From Diaporthe sp. PMI_573 (Eukaryota > Ascomycota > Sordariomycetes > Diaporthales > Diaporthaceae), in NCBI GenBank assembly GCA_021399435.1, contig JAJTUP010000050.1, positions 405,168-469,167 on the forward strand: a DNA stretch of 64,000 nucleotides, in the 5' to 3' direction. Each line of letters opens with the position of its first letter. The stretch's first letter is position 1. Shown here piece after piece: positions 31,791 through 42,958 of the stretch. A program made the position numbers and the translations under genes. A model generated the notes under the pieces. The model saw nothing but the letters and a program-made list of their open reading frames with translations, did not search any database and was not told the origin of the DNA.

Positions 31791-32302
31791 ATGATTTCCA
31801 TTGGTCCCTTCACCTTGATTGCAGGGATAGCGATAGCCATCCTCCTGTGTTGGGCATGGCTACCCTTTTTCCTGATAGCCAAGCTGTTCAAGGGTGGGTG
31901 ACCACTGCAAACAAGGCGACCTCCTCCCCGTGCGCGCCACCGCGGGCGAGGTCCGTTATCGAGCCGAAGGCTTCGTCCCGCCGCTACAGGTCCTGCGCCG
32001 CGACCCCCCAGGCCTTTGACCCGGAGGCCCGCCACCACGAGTATCTCAAGGTAGACCCGTGTCTGGCCGAGCAGCACTTCCAGAATCGAGAGGCTAGGGA
32101 TGAATATGAGGCCACGTTCGGCTTGGGACGTGCGAGGAGCGGCGGCCGACACCCGCGCCTCGGGGAGAGAAGGAAGAAGTCGGCGGGCTTGGCGACGCAG
32201 GAAGTCAATAGTGGTGTCCAGAAGCCAGCGGCTACGATGAGCCGTAACGGAGAGAAGGAGCCGTGGGAAGATATTGGCCTTCAGGTCGAGGAAAAACAAT
32301 GA
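31791..32302 (+). CDS. Small single-pass membrane protein (two exons)
   Basis: Exons 31791-31897 and 31990-32302 with a 92-nt GT-AG intron give 139 aa. The start is ATG after a clean frame; residues 6-30 are hydrophobic (FTLIAGIAIAILLCWAWLPF) and form a signal-anchor. The rest is soluble and charged: ATPQAFDPEARHHEYLKVDP and FQNREARDEYEATFGLGRAR, then a basic Ser-rich tail. I do not recognise a family. A long minus frame over the same bases (31688-32374) is probably its shadow. Confidence 0.5.
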
Positions 32303-32908
32303 CGCTGATTCATAGCATGAGACTTGGGAGCGTGACGGGTGCCCAGCAAGGAGCAATGCTTTAAGTTGGAACATTCGATGAAAGGAATCACATCACTATA
32401 TCTTGAATTCTTAATCTCGGTTTATGATCAGTTAGACCTGCCTAGTATGTACTGGTTACTCACCGTAGTGGATCTGACAAGACCTTAGCTGCCTGGGCAG
32501 TCCAACCTCATACGTAGTGGAACGTCCTATTTCGGACATTTATTTGAGGCAATTATCTGTAGGGGTGTCGCTAATTACGATACACTTCTGGCGGAAAACC
32601 ATGCCCTTGAGTATCCCCGTCATCTTCTGCCCACGGCTGGAATTAATGACAAATTTACAACTACACAATTTTCGAAAGCCTGAGATACGAAGCATTTCAG
32701 GATCTACGCATGGGTGAGAGTTGAATAAGAGCTGAGAAAATCCTGGAGAAAGGTCTAGGAAACAACAAATACCGCCCTGTCTTCGAAGGAGGTAGTGTCT
32801 GAATGTTTGCTTCCTAATTTGTACTCACTCTATCTAAGCATGCACGCGCAAGAGAGCCTTGACCGGTAGATAGGCGTCGCTCCATCTACACGCCTCATTT
32901 GCGTGAAT
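32303..32908. other. AT-rich interval, no supported gene
   Basis: No frame with protein-like composition. Confidence 0.5.
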
Positions 32909-33880
32909 CTAGGACTCATAGCTCTTCTGAAGCCACCGAGTGACATTCTCACCGAACTCCTTTGGGGATTCCAGCACTCCCCAATGACCACCATCCAGGG
33001 TGACATTGGTCAGTTGCGGCAGCACGCCCGCCTGAATAGAGGGCAATATGCCCTCCTTCCTGCAGACGACATCTCCCTCGTACCCGAGGAATAGCGAGGG
33101 AACATTCACAACCTGGTTGTCGGGGTTTGGTTCCTCATCCTGCTGGCCGAAAACGTGGCTCTTGTACCCTAGGTGGAGTTCACGTCAGCAATTTTTTGAC
33201 TACACACGAGACCTCCCTGGCAGGCTCCAGTCCACAGCCTTGCAGGCGGAGAAAGTAGCTCACAGCACGTCGGGGCCTCGAAACCGTCCCGCTTGAATCG
33301 CTCGATGAAGGCCTTCTTGGCCTCCTCGGTGGCATACGGCAGCCGCTTGATATCGAAACCTTCGCCTCTGTTCTCCAGCGCCTTGCGCATACCGTTCTCA
33401 GTGCAGAAGGTATCCTTCCAAGACTCAGGCGCGTGTAGAATGTCGAAAAGGATGTCCGAGTTCTCATTCATCAGCTTTGCCCCCTAGATGAAATCTTGGT
33501 TAGTAAAACCAGGGCTCAAGATGATGTTCCATCTCAGCAAGCCCAAGAGGAAACATGAAAGCGCCGGCTCGATCCTTTACCAGTCTCAAGATGCCCTGCA
33601 CACTGTGGTGTAGGTACTGGGAGAGGTGCAAGAAGCTTCCATGTTGTCTTGCGGCGCGTATATAGCCCAAAGGAAGTAGGACCAGGGTGCAGGGAGGACT
33701 CGAGCAACATACGTCGTCTGCAGTAAATAGCTTCCAGTACCAAAACGTTCCGTACCCAAAGGCCTGCTGCGTCTGCGCCAGTACTTCATCAAGGTCGAAG
33801 GGGCCCCTGTTCGCTCCCATCCACGGCACATTGATCATGATCAGACCATTGACCCGCTCGGGGTGAAGGTTGAAGAGCAG
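32909..33880 (-). pseudogene. Epoxide hydrolase-like alpha/beta hydrolase, 3' half
   Basis: Exons 33880-33713, 33483-33264 and 33168-32909 join with GT-AG introns. The protein reads SRAAQLLFNLHPERVNGLIM, INVPWMGANRGPFDLDEVLA, FGYGTFWYWKLFTADD-GAKLMNENSD, APTCWYKSHVFGQ, FLGYEGDVVC and LDGGHWGVLESP. The last two hold the acid and catalytic His of this fold (HW). The N-terminal half with the oxyanion HGxP and nucleophile GHDWG motifs is missing: upstream of about 33880 the sequence is unrelated. It cannot be active as read. The 229-nt intron is open in one frame, so its boundaries are less certain. Confidence 0.75.
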
Positions 33881-34967
33881 CTGGGCAGCGCGAGATAAAC
33901 CTCACGGAACCAATGTAATGGTCTGACAGGGTAGAGCAGGGGGCATTAATTACATGATATTATTGACGCAAATTAACCGAAATCTTCCAGTGCCTGAGAT
34001 TCCCACGCACACGATTCCATCTAACCTCCCAGCCAGAAGAACAGATAGGAAAACATCTAGATGGCGTGCACTTAGCCAGCAGAGATATGTCGAACGCAGG
34101 AGATCCTGCCCGCCCAACTGGATTCGCGCCACCTTGGCCCGAATAGGAGCAGATGAATCTGTGTGTGACTAGAAGATTGTCAGACAATGTTATTAGTGTG
34201 GCAATAAAACCATATGCACCTTGACGCATCCGCTGCGATCGTGATTTCTGACTGCGTGTTGGTTTCCCGGGTCACGCTGCAAATGACCACCGTGTCTATG
34301 TGCGATTGGCTACGAGATGCAGAACGCTGCGCCAGATGGTGTGCTGCTCATGGTAGCAAGCTGTATTTGATGATAAAAGTAAAGGCAGGAGTTTGTGTTG
34401 CACACCCAGGAAGCAGATCCAAGATGACCGCTTAGGAGATGCAATGTATTGAATGCTCTTTTGAACGACAAGGAACTGGTCACAAAGTATCGACAACACA
34501 TTGATGAGATTGGGCTGCGGCAAGATTTCGGATCAGGACACTGCGATGCTGGTCTTTGCAAGGAAGCAGCGTGAAATCTTGCCTCATTTGCGCCGATGCT
34601 GATTTCTCGTCACGAAAAAAGCGGTTTGCCAAGTAACAACTGCAATCTACGTCAGTAGTCATCAAGACAGGGCATACATGCTTTTAAGCCCTAATCTCGT
34701 AAGAATTAGAAGGCTGCCTAAGTGTCGCTTTTCAATTGGTGGTTGGAGTGATTATGGGTGTCCAAGTGGCGCTCACCGCGCATCAGCAGGCGTGCTGGCA
34801 TGCAGTCACTCAGGGCGCGCTTTGACAGCACAAGCCGCACCGCGAGCCGCTGTCTCGGCACTATAAGCGCTAATGCGCGGAGTAAATTGAACCAATCAAT
34901 GGGCACCTAGACGCCCCAACACCAGCACTAGCTGTCAGATTATCACCCTTTTAGGTATGTGGGACGT
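33881..34967. other. Intergenic region, no supported gene
   Basis: Several short overlapping frames occur on both strands; none looks coding. The 5' half of the hydrolase is not here. Confidence 0.45.
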
Positions 34968-35119
34968 GTAATTATGGTCCAATTGATGGGGTGGTAACTG
35001 TGTGTATTGTGATGATGTCTTGTCTTGGTTCTTTTGGTGGGACCCCACCCGTAAGGGGGCTGGTTTTGTCATGATTCAACCATTGATGCCTCAGGCACCT
35101 AACCCAAAGCACCCGTCAC
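34968..35119 (-). repeat. Dispersed repeat family, copy C
   Basis: On the minus strand this matches copy B (15844-15955) almost completely between 35119 and 35007, and continues to 34968 with sequence shared only with copy A (ccaccccatcaattggacc). It lies about 200 bp upstream of the dynamin-like start codon, so it may contribute to that promoter. Confidence 0.85.
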
Positions 35120-35313
35120 GTCTGACAACTTTCAAGAGATGTCAGTTGGCTTGGCGTACGAGAACCATTCTAATCATTTACGTCAGCGTGACGAAATCCA
35201 CGATTGATGTCAACTCTACTGGATATATAACCTTCACGCTTTGAATTGAGCCAGTGAAGAAAATATAACAAGTCCTGCTCGTCAAAGATTCCCTAGACGA
35301 ATTGTATCTAATC

Positions 35314-37753
35314 ATGTCACGATCCGTCGAACCGACTGTCATGGATTCGCTCCGTTCGAAGGGCGAAGCTGGCCTTCTGGATGCCATTGATCTGCTGAGA
35401 TGCCAGGGAATCAGCCATTACATATCTCTTCCTCAGCTGATTGTATGTGGTGATCAATCTTCTGGCAAGAGCTCGGTCTTGGAGGCCATCTCCGGCATTC
35501 CCTTCCCGACAAGAGACAACATGTGCACACGATTTGCGACAGAGGTCATTCTCCGTCGGGCACCCACAACCGGAGTCTCGGTGGCGATTGTACCAAGCCA
35601 GAGCAGGACAGATTCGGAACGCCGGTCCTTGGAGAATTTTCATGAGCCGTTGAAAACTCTCGAGGAATTGCCTCCCTTGATCGAGAAGGCAAAGGTGGCA
35701 ATGGGATTGGCAGAGATGACCAAAGCCTTTGCGGAAGATGTTCTTCGGGTTGAGATCTCTGGACCCAAGCGTCCCCATCTTACGATTGTCGACCTACCGG
35801 GGCTAATACACGCAGAGAACAAATTACAGACGGCCGCAGATGTGAATATGGTACAGGAGATGGTGAGGTCCTACATGGCGAACGGGCGCAGCATAATCCT
35901 GGCCGTGGTTTCAGCCAAAAACGACTACCCCAACCAAATCGTCCTGAAAATGGCTAGGGATGTTGACAGGCGGGGACACAGAACTCTAGGGATCATCACG
36001 AAACCAGACACGCTCCCTGCCGGATCCGAGAGTGAGGGGTCCTTCGCAAATCTGGCGCGGAACCAGGACATCGAATTTCGCCTCGGATGGCATGTTCTTC
36101 GGAACAGGGACTACGACAACAGAGACACCTCGTTATCGACGCGGGATTCCATAGAGATGGACTTTTTTTCGAAGGGGATCTGGGGAGAGTTTCCGAGGTC
36201 TGCAGTTGGGATCGACGCTCTGAGGATACGACTGAGTCGGGTTCTATTGGACCAGATTCGAAACGAGTTACCCGATCTGGTTGAAGAGATACAACTATCC
36301 ATCCAAGAAACGAGAGCTAGGCTTGAGCGGCTCGGTACTCAGCGACGTACGCTTGACGAGCAGCGCGCATTTCTCCTCAAATTCAGCCACTCGTTTCATC
36401 TCCTCGTCAAAGCTGCGACTGATGGGACATACGGCGACAGTTTCTTCGGAGACTGCAAAACGAAGGAGGGCTATAGCAGGCGGCTGCGTGCGGTGATTCA
36501 GAATCTTCATCTTGAATACGCGGCGAATATGCGTGCCCACGGACATCAGAGGCATTTCGTTGATGATCAGCAGGCAGATTCTCTGGGCAACCCGGAACTA
36601 GGGACGCAGCCGGAGGTCGTTTCCCGGAGTCGTTTTCTAGGGGATATTTCGGATGCTCTGAAGCGGGCGCGGGGCCGTGAGTTGCCTGGGATGTACAACC
36701 CATTGATAGTGGGAGATCTCTTCTTTGAGCAGGCAGAGCCGTGGGAAAAGCTGACAGAGCGCCATCTGAGGAAAGTGTTGGATATAACGCGGGCATTCTT
36801 GGATATGGCGGTGTCGCATCTCACAGACGACGTTACTGCGGGGGCCATTCTCGACGATGTGGTCGGTCCCGAAATGGACAAGAGATGGACGGAGCTAGAA
36901 GCCAAGCTTCAGGAGCTCATCACGCCGTATCAGAAAGGGCATCCTATCACGTACAACCACTACTTCACCGAAACGATCCAGAACGTACGGCATCGCCGGA
37001 TGGAAGAAGAGGTGTCCCGAAGATTATCAGCATTATATGGCGTTCAGCAGATCACATCACTGGAAGAACTTCCAGCGCGGAAGGTGAAAATCACCAACCT
37101 CGTCACGGCCTTGTCGCGGCGAAACGAAACCGACATGAACTTCTACGCTAGCTCGGAAATTTTAGACTGTATGATGGCGTTCTATAAGGTAAGCCAAGGG
37201 AGATACTTCCCCGGAAGGTATTACTAATCGGGCAATTCAGGTGGCTTTGAAGAGCTTGGTTGATAATGTCGCAATCTACGCGGTCGAGTTACTCCTTGTC
37301 CAGAAGCTGCAAGAGTTGCTATCCCCATCAATGATCATGGAGATGGACGCCGAGCTATTACAAAGGATTGCAGCTGAGTCGCCAAGTGCCGCTGCTCAAC
37401 GAGAGCAATTATCTCGAAAGCTTGAAGTTCTCATGACTGGAATGGAGACTTGCCGTCGGTATGCTAACCAGAGTGCTCGGAGTAAGTCGCTTTTCCTATA
37501 GTAAACATTTGGAGCGCCTGGTAGTGAAGGGTTAGGTTTTCCATACTCTACTAACTATCTAGGAGCGTCTACTTGGGACGACTCAGGTTCAGACGACAAA
37601 TCCATCCCGACGCTTCCATGGTCTGTGACCCCGAACCGAGTACAGCTGACTGAGCTGATGTATGCTAGCACGATCGCAGGTCGGTCGAGGACGGAGTGCC
37701 GATTTCCAGCGTTACAGAAGCTGCTCAGTCAAATGCTGGTGACTGGTCTATAA
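35314..37753 (+). CDS. Dynamin-like GTPase
   Basis: Exons 35314-37188, 37241-37481 and 37563-37753 give 768 aa. The G domain is complete: P-loop GDQSSGKSS (about residue 46), switch Thr in TRDNMCTRFATE, DLPGL (G3) and TKPD (G4). A middle domain follows, then a GED-like helical region (VALKSLVDNVAIYAVELLLV, LLQRIAAESPSAAAQREQLS). There is no PH or Pro-rich domain, so it belongs to the Mx/Vps1-like fungal family expanded in filamentous ascomycetes; specific roles of these paralogs are mostly unknown. The start ATG precedes SRSVEPTVMDSLRSKGEAGL. The last exon is uncertain: another frame (37696-37878) with a KKKKKK run also looks coding. Confidence 0.88.
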
Positions 37754-37879
37754 AACATGGACCCGATGTTTTGACTGAAACAATGCTAAAGTCTTTACCG
37801 AAGAAGAAAAAGAAGAAGAGAGATGGTGAGTTTAGTGGAGCACGTGAGAAAATGGAGCTTGCCCCGCCCGATGGATAGA

Positions 37880-38886
37880 ACGGAAAGGCCGTTTAAGTGA
37901 TCTGCGTGACTCGGGACGATAAGACAGACGAGAAAAAGAAAGCTTCTTGGGGATTTGATTACTGTACCGGATAGGCAGAGATCGAAGCAAATTGCAAATA
38001 GTGTATCGTTACGGAAAACGCTAATGATAGGTCTCCTACCTTACGGTGGGACTCCGTTCTCGTAGTGGGGTTTCGGCAATACTGTTTCAAATTCCTATTA
38101 ACTATCGGTTAGCTTGTGCCTTGCAGAGGTGAGAGACGGAAGAACAATGCAAGACTTTCAGTGTCCTGGGTTTAATCGTGATCAGGAGACATTGATGGCC
38201 ACTTGTAACTGATGGCGACAAGCGTTTCTCGACTGGATTCATGAAGCCGAGGTTGGAGAGTGGGTGTGTGAACCGTGTCATACTGTAGCGCTGGTTGATG
38301 CATCAAAAGCAGGGCTTAACAGCTCCTGACTGTTTGCATTGGTGACCCGCTGCGCCCCGACCACATGCCCCAACATGCTCGTCAGCGTGAATCTGGATGT
38401 CGTCCCCACAGCATATGATTCGAAAACACGAACGCCTTGAGCATGCACGGGCTCGATCATAATACTCAATCGAGATCCAAGCCACAAGCTGTTACGAAAA
38501 CATGACAGTCGCTTGCCTTCCATACAGAAAGGCGCCCCGCTGGCCAATTCAGACGAATTAATCCGACCAATCCAAGCGCTCGTTCCAGCGTTCGCGCGCT
38601 AGCGGCGGCCATTGGCCGACCTGAGTCACAACGCCATCGTCCTGGAACGGGTAATGGGTGGGGCAGATAAGAGTGATTTCAGGATTTATGCTCTAGGCTC
38701 CTGTAACCTAATCGCCACGAAATGCGGCGGGGATCCGATAATAGATCCGACGATCGAAATTTTGCCGCTGATCGAGCATCGCTGCTTGAATTACAAAACT
38801 ACTTTAGCGAAGGCCCCTGTTCGTAATTGTTGTCGCTCGAACAAAGCTGGCTCTCCTCTTCAGACACTATACACAGGCTCTGAAAG
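37880..38886. other. Intergenic region, no supported gene
   Basis: A minus frame at 38278-38547 is open for 89 codons but has no motif. The last 250 bp are presumably the endosulfine promoter and leader. Confidence 0.4.
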
Positions 38887-39417
38887 ATGGATTCACAGAA
38901 CCAGCCAGACTCCAAAGCGAATGTCTTCCCCCCATACCCTTCAACGCAGGAAACAATGAATACTTATTCTGAAGCCAAGCAACCTAAGAAAACGGACAGG
39001 CAGCTCCTGCACTTGTACGGAAAGGTACCAACCACGGGAGGCCTTCTCCATCGCCAGTTAGAGGTATCTACACAGTCTTATCATGCCGCCATCTAGTCTG
39101 GATCCAACTGATCCGGTTATCGATTCTAGGGAAGAAAGTACTTCGACTCCGGTGACTTCGCGCTCTCACAGGCCCACAAACCCTCCAATGCCGGAGCTAT
39201 CAAGACCGGGAGCGAACATCCTCTCCGGGACAAAATATCCCACCCCTTATCCCCGTACCAGGCTCCAGTAATGTTAACGAGGACGCCAACCAGCAACTGC
39301 CAGGCGAGGAGAATACTGGCGGCGAAAAGCATGCAAGCCGTCTCCATGAGATTGATCCTCAGAATAGCAATTTGCAGGGTGGATCCGAGAATATGCAGCT
39401 TGGAAATGGCAGTCTAA
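38887..39417 (+). pseudogene. Endosulfine (Igo1/ENSA family), frameshifted after the core
   Basis: Exons 38887-39063 and 39130-39417, with a 66-nt GT-AG intron. The core is intact: KKTDRQLLHLYGKVPTTGGL, then GRKYFDSGDFALSQAHK, with the Ser that Greatwall/Rim15-type kinases phosphorylate to turn endosulfines into PP2A-B55 inhibitors, then AIKTGSEHPLRDKISHPLSP. At about 39255 the frame shifts: the in-frame tail (YQAPVMLTRTPTSNCQARR...) is unlike the family, whereas the +2 frame continues with the expected PGSSNVNEDANQQLPGEENT. One lost base explains it. The truncated product of 154 aa would still contain the phosphosite. Confidence 0.85.
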
Positions 39418-39685
39418 ATGCTGGTGTCTGTGACACAGCAAGCCAGCACTCCGTGTGGTCCGTGACGACAGAACTTGGGATCATTATCGTGTGGACTCAG
39501 GAGCTCGCTGACTACAGTGATGCTTTCCGAACAGTCTCATTTGATAGGCGTACAGCTCGGAGTATTCAACTGTGGGGCTTCGAGAATCTAACCTTTTTGT
39601 ACCGACTCAAACTGGTACTTAGTGATAGCTGCTCCCCAGAATTCACCAACGAAGAAGCTACTCTTCTCTTGCCTTCAGACTCAGC

Positions 39686-40492
39686 ATGGCGCCGCTCATC
39701 TGCAGAGTAATTAATGCTCTTGGCCAGGGTATTCCCAATGCTCATGTCACACTGGACCGACTAATATCACACAAATCCGGATTGGTGCGGCATGTAACCT
39801 TCACTGAAACGAATGGCTTCACACATTTCTGGACCACGAAATCTCAGACAGGCAGGTCAGGATGGGCACGAATCCTAGAAGACAACCATAGTATAATAAA
39901 TGGCTTGCTCCATTTCCACACCCACTGGGGAGTCATTCCTATCGAGGTCGAATTAGGAGGCGAGAAGAGTCACTACATCCTGATTCAATTATTTGATGCT
40001 TCTACTTATCAAGTTCAGCACTTTGAGTTCCTCACACCGGTTGCCATAGTCCAGAGATATGGTCAGTGGTCGGCAGAGGAGGATGAAACGCTGATTGAGC
40101 TCAAGCGAAAGGACTTCAACAGTCAGCAGATCTACGACTCAAAACGCCTTGATGACCGATCAGTGAGTGCCATTACATCAAGAATCAAGGCTCTCAACAG
40201 TCGCACTCGTCACAGCCTTCTCTTCTTCGCCAGCAGCCACCATTCCGAGGAATTCTACAGCCATAAGTCAATAAGCGGAGCAAGGACCTCATCTGACGAC
40301 GAAAATTCTCGTATCTCGCAGTCTGCAGACTTAGTATATAAGTTCGTTCTCGATAGCCATAGTCAAATGCCAGAGCTACAAGCAGACCCAGGCAATGAAC
40401 AAAACGCTCAGGCTGGCATGATTGTGCCCTCCACTGCGCAACACCTTGGTTTGGTATGGGTAAACGAGAATGATACAGCTGCGGAGACTTAA
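39686..40492 (+). CDS. Transthyretin-like plus Myb/SANT-like protein, 268 aa
   Basis: A single-exon ORF from ATG 39686. Residues about 2-115 resemble the transthyretin/5-hydroxyisourate hydrolase fold: LICRVINALGQGIPNAHVTL at the start, THWGVIPIEVELGG and SHYILIQLFDASTYQ at the end. The C-terminal YRGS motif of true HIU hydrolases is absent, so urate-pathway activity is unlikely. Residues about 130-175 are Myb/SANT-like (QWSAEEDETLIELKRKDFNS ... ISRIKAL-type helices), suggesting DNA or chromatin binding. The tail is acidic and disordered. Its start lies inside the long +2 frame that follows the endosulfine core, so the two genes nearly touch. Confidence 0.6.
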   Translation: MAPLICRVINALGQGIPNAHVTLDRLISHKSGLVRHVTFTETNGFTHFWTTKSQTGRSGWARILEDNHSIINGLLHFHTHWGVIPIEVELGGEKSHYILIQLFDASTYQVQHFEFLTPVAIVQRYGQWSAEEDETLIELKRKDFNSQQIYDSKRLDDRSVSAITSRIKALNSRTRHSLLFFASSHHSEEFYSHKSISGARTSSDDENSRISQSADLVYKFVLDSHSQMPELQADPGNEQNAQAGMIVPSTAQHLGLVWVNENDTAAET

Positions 40493-40736
40493 ACAGGCAG
40501 AGGATATTAGTCTAGCTAGGCAGAAATTGACGGCATGATACTGGATTCCTAGGGTTACTTTCATATTCACAGAGTACCAATTCCAGATTTGGTAATGTCA
40601 ACTGTCAGTAGACGTGGTGTTCATAGAGTGGGCCATAGCATCTAGTGGGTATCGTAACAGTATCACTCAAAGTAAAAGGGTAAGGTTAATCATTTCATGG
40701 TTAGATATAAACTGAATATCGATTTTTTTGCTTTGC
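40493..40736. terminator. 3' region between convergent genes
   Basis: AT-rich, with no ORF; likely holds the 3' ends of the transthyretin/Myb gene and the facing small gene. Confidence 0.3.
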
Positions 40737-40988
40737 TCAATTTAAGATGTGGCGTGGTAGAACGCGTTGGGAATTTGACGCCGATGTTGCCGCATTCGCG
40801 GCTGCGGTTCGGGTGGTTTTCTTCGGCGCTTTAAGACCTCCACTGATCACGGTTTCATAGAGCTCTTGGTTCGCTTGACTTTCTTGACTTTTCGCACTTG
40901 GCTTCCGGTTGCGCGGATTCGACGCTCGAGACGCGTCGTCGACCGCGACCGCGTCGCCCACGATCTCTACATCCGAATTGGGCGCCAT
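40737..40988 (-). CDS. Small basic hypothetical protein, 83 aa
   Basis: From ATG 40988: MAPNSDVEIVGDAVAVDDAS..., then NRKPSAKSQESQANQELYET and KAPKKTTRTAAANAATSASN. Disordered and Lys/Ala-rich, possibly nuclear. No family known. The coding call rests on composition and a clean ATG only. Confidence 0.4.
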   Translation of the reverse strand: MAPNSDVEIVGDAVAVDDASRASNPRNRKPSAKSQESQANQELYETVISGGLKAPKKTTRTAAANAATSASNSQRVLPRHILN

Positions 40989-41906
40989 GGCGGGGTAAGT
41001 TATGGGTAACACCATGTCCGCGGTTCCGTCGTCGTATCTCCTTGTGTGATGAAGCTGAGAAGTGTAAGCCGATGCCGCGTTGCAAGGCTCTGCAAGGCTT
41101 ATTCAGGCGTGTTTAGCGATGTTGAAATTGAAAAGGAGAAGAAACCGACGGATCCTGTCAAGCGATCTTGTGCCACTCAGGGCCTTTGGGTTATTGCTTA
41201 TCATCTACCTGTCCAACTTCCTCTTTTCATGCTTCTCGATGGCTGAAAGACCCACGCCTACGGCACTATTCTCGCGTGTTATAATTCCCTACTCGGTCAA
41301 TATGGATAAGCCGTGGTTTCTCGGTCATTCGATGCAGGTTGACTTCAGTAGCCGTTTCTACCATAGCCACGCATAAAACTGCGGTAAAGGGCAGGGTATC
41401 ATGTGAACTGGAACAGGATTCAGCATTAAGGTGAGCTTGTTCACTGATTTCTTCAACCTTGCAGGATTAGAAAGCTGATTTTGGGTACCCCGGCATCCCC
41501 CGCGCTCAGCGTTCCTAGGCTTTCTCCTTTCTCGCTCTTCCTTGTGATTCTCCGGAGTGGTACAACAGAATGGTCATCCTGGCCTCATATGGGCGCTTCT
41601 TTGTTCGTTTCTGGTGTCTCTGTAGTCCTCATTTGCAAATTCAAGCCACGAACCCAGACGTCTCAGCCCCCGCTGGTGCTCCCGCCGCTTGATAAAGGGT
41701 CAATCTTCTACTTTCAACTGTATAGCCTTCGCATATTGTGTAGCTCTTGAGTAAAGACCTGCCAGATCCCAAGAATGTGTCAGATAAAGACCATCAATCA
41801 CTTCTACACACCTTCACGCTCAACAAGTTTCTCCTCGCAAAACTCAATCCTTGTCCCTCGTCAACAGTATAGAGACGCAAAGTGTATTTGTCCAAGTTGT
41901 AGGTTC
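40989..41906. other. Intergenic region, no supported gene
   Basis: Only short frames without motifs. A hydrophobic plus frame near 41180-41250 is too short to call. Confidence 0.4.
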
Positions 41907-42578
41907 CTATATGTTCTCCCTGTATCTGAACGGTGGTCTGATCTCTCGAGTCCGGGTCCGTGTAACACGGGTGTTGGTGACGTGTTCACATCCGCTTTCT
42001 CTCCTTGCTTTGCGACTATTTCGAATGGTCTTTCTCTGGATTTCTCGCGGATTCGGTTCGAATGAGGTGATGTCTGGTGGTTGCTCCCCTTTTTCACCTT
42101 GCTGTACGGATGCAGTTTGTCCTTGTTGTGTGCTTTTGACTCGGGGAGAACCAGTGCTTGACTCCTTGCCATTGCCATCATTGAGGCTAGCGGTTGGTCT
42201 AAGTTCCCAATCTAAAAACCTTTGATCTGTACCATTGTCAATCTCATTGCTGAGATGTGAATCTGCACCGTTTTCTTGATGTTCCTGACTGAGTGCCCAC
42301 AAATCATAGCTGTTCTTGCCATGGTTAGGTTGGTGTGGTAGAAGAGGAGGTGTCGCTATCTGCGAAAGCCAATCGTGAATTGGAATACAATCCGACCCAG
42401 GATGGCTTGTGTGTTCTGCACCAGAGGTCGGAGAAAATATATCGTGAATAGGAGCTAGAGCGTCGCGTGCTGTATCTTGCAATTTCCTCCTTTCTTTGCA
42501 GTCGGTGCAACCGCACTGATTGATTTCGTCGCAGTCGCTGCAGTGACTTGTGTCCTGATCCTCGGTATGGCGGGTCAT
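41907..42578 (-). CDS. Hypothetical protein with N-terminal Cys cluster, 223 aa
   Basis: From ATG 42578. Residues 11-30 read TSHCSDCDEINQCGCTDCKE, a compact five-Cys cluster that could bind metal. The remainder is hydrophilic and disordered, with a basic Arg-rich end (TRVTRTRTREIRPPFRYREN). No homology recognised. Composition and length favour a real gene. Confidence 0.5.
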   Translation of the reverse strand: MTRHTEDQDTSHCSDCDEINQCGCTDCKERRKLQDTARDALAPIHDIFSPTSGAEHTSHPGSDCIPIHDWLSQIATPPLLPHQPNHGKNSYDLWALSQEHQENGADSHLSNEIDNGTDQRFLDWELRPTASLNDGNGKESSTGSPRVKSTQQGQTASVQQGEKGEQPPDITSFEPNPREIQRKTIRNSRKARRESGCEHVTNTRVTRTRTREIRPPFRYRENI

Positions 42579-42958
42579 AGCCTTGACTTATCAGAATAGA
42601 ACCCATTAATACGAGAAACAGGCTTGGCACAAAAACGAACACCCACAACTTATTGAGGTATTATAAGGTGCTGCCACGTTTCGATGACAGACGAGACTAT
42701 CCATTTTGTTCAGTGATTCCAGACCGTATTTTATGGGATACTGTAGCTGCGGACGGGCACAACCAGGAAGAGTCTGTCACTTAGGACACGAAAACCACTA
42801 GGCTTGGCTTCTGCCTTAAGTTCCGGTACTAACGTTACTGAGGAACATGCAGGTACTTCTGTATCGGTGTTGTATGTTTTGTCTTGCTTTGTTTAGTTTG
42901 TTATGTAGTGTATTTTCTACTCGGGAACTGCAAATCTCGACTGGACCTCAGGGCTACG

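Noticed and set aside
31688..32374. 228-codon minus-strand ORF
   Set aside because: The opposite strand gives a membrane protein with a clean start, hydrophobic segment and phased intron; the minus frame is probably its shadow in GC-rich sequence.
39130..39417. In-frame endosulfine tail as genuine
   Set aside because: The other frame continues with the family-like SSNVNEDANQ stretch, so the printed frame after about 39255 is more likely a frameshift product.
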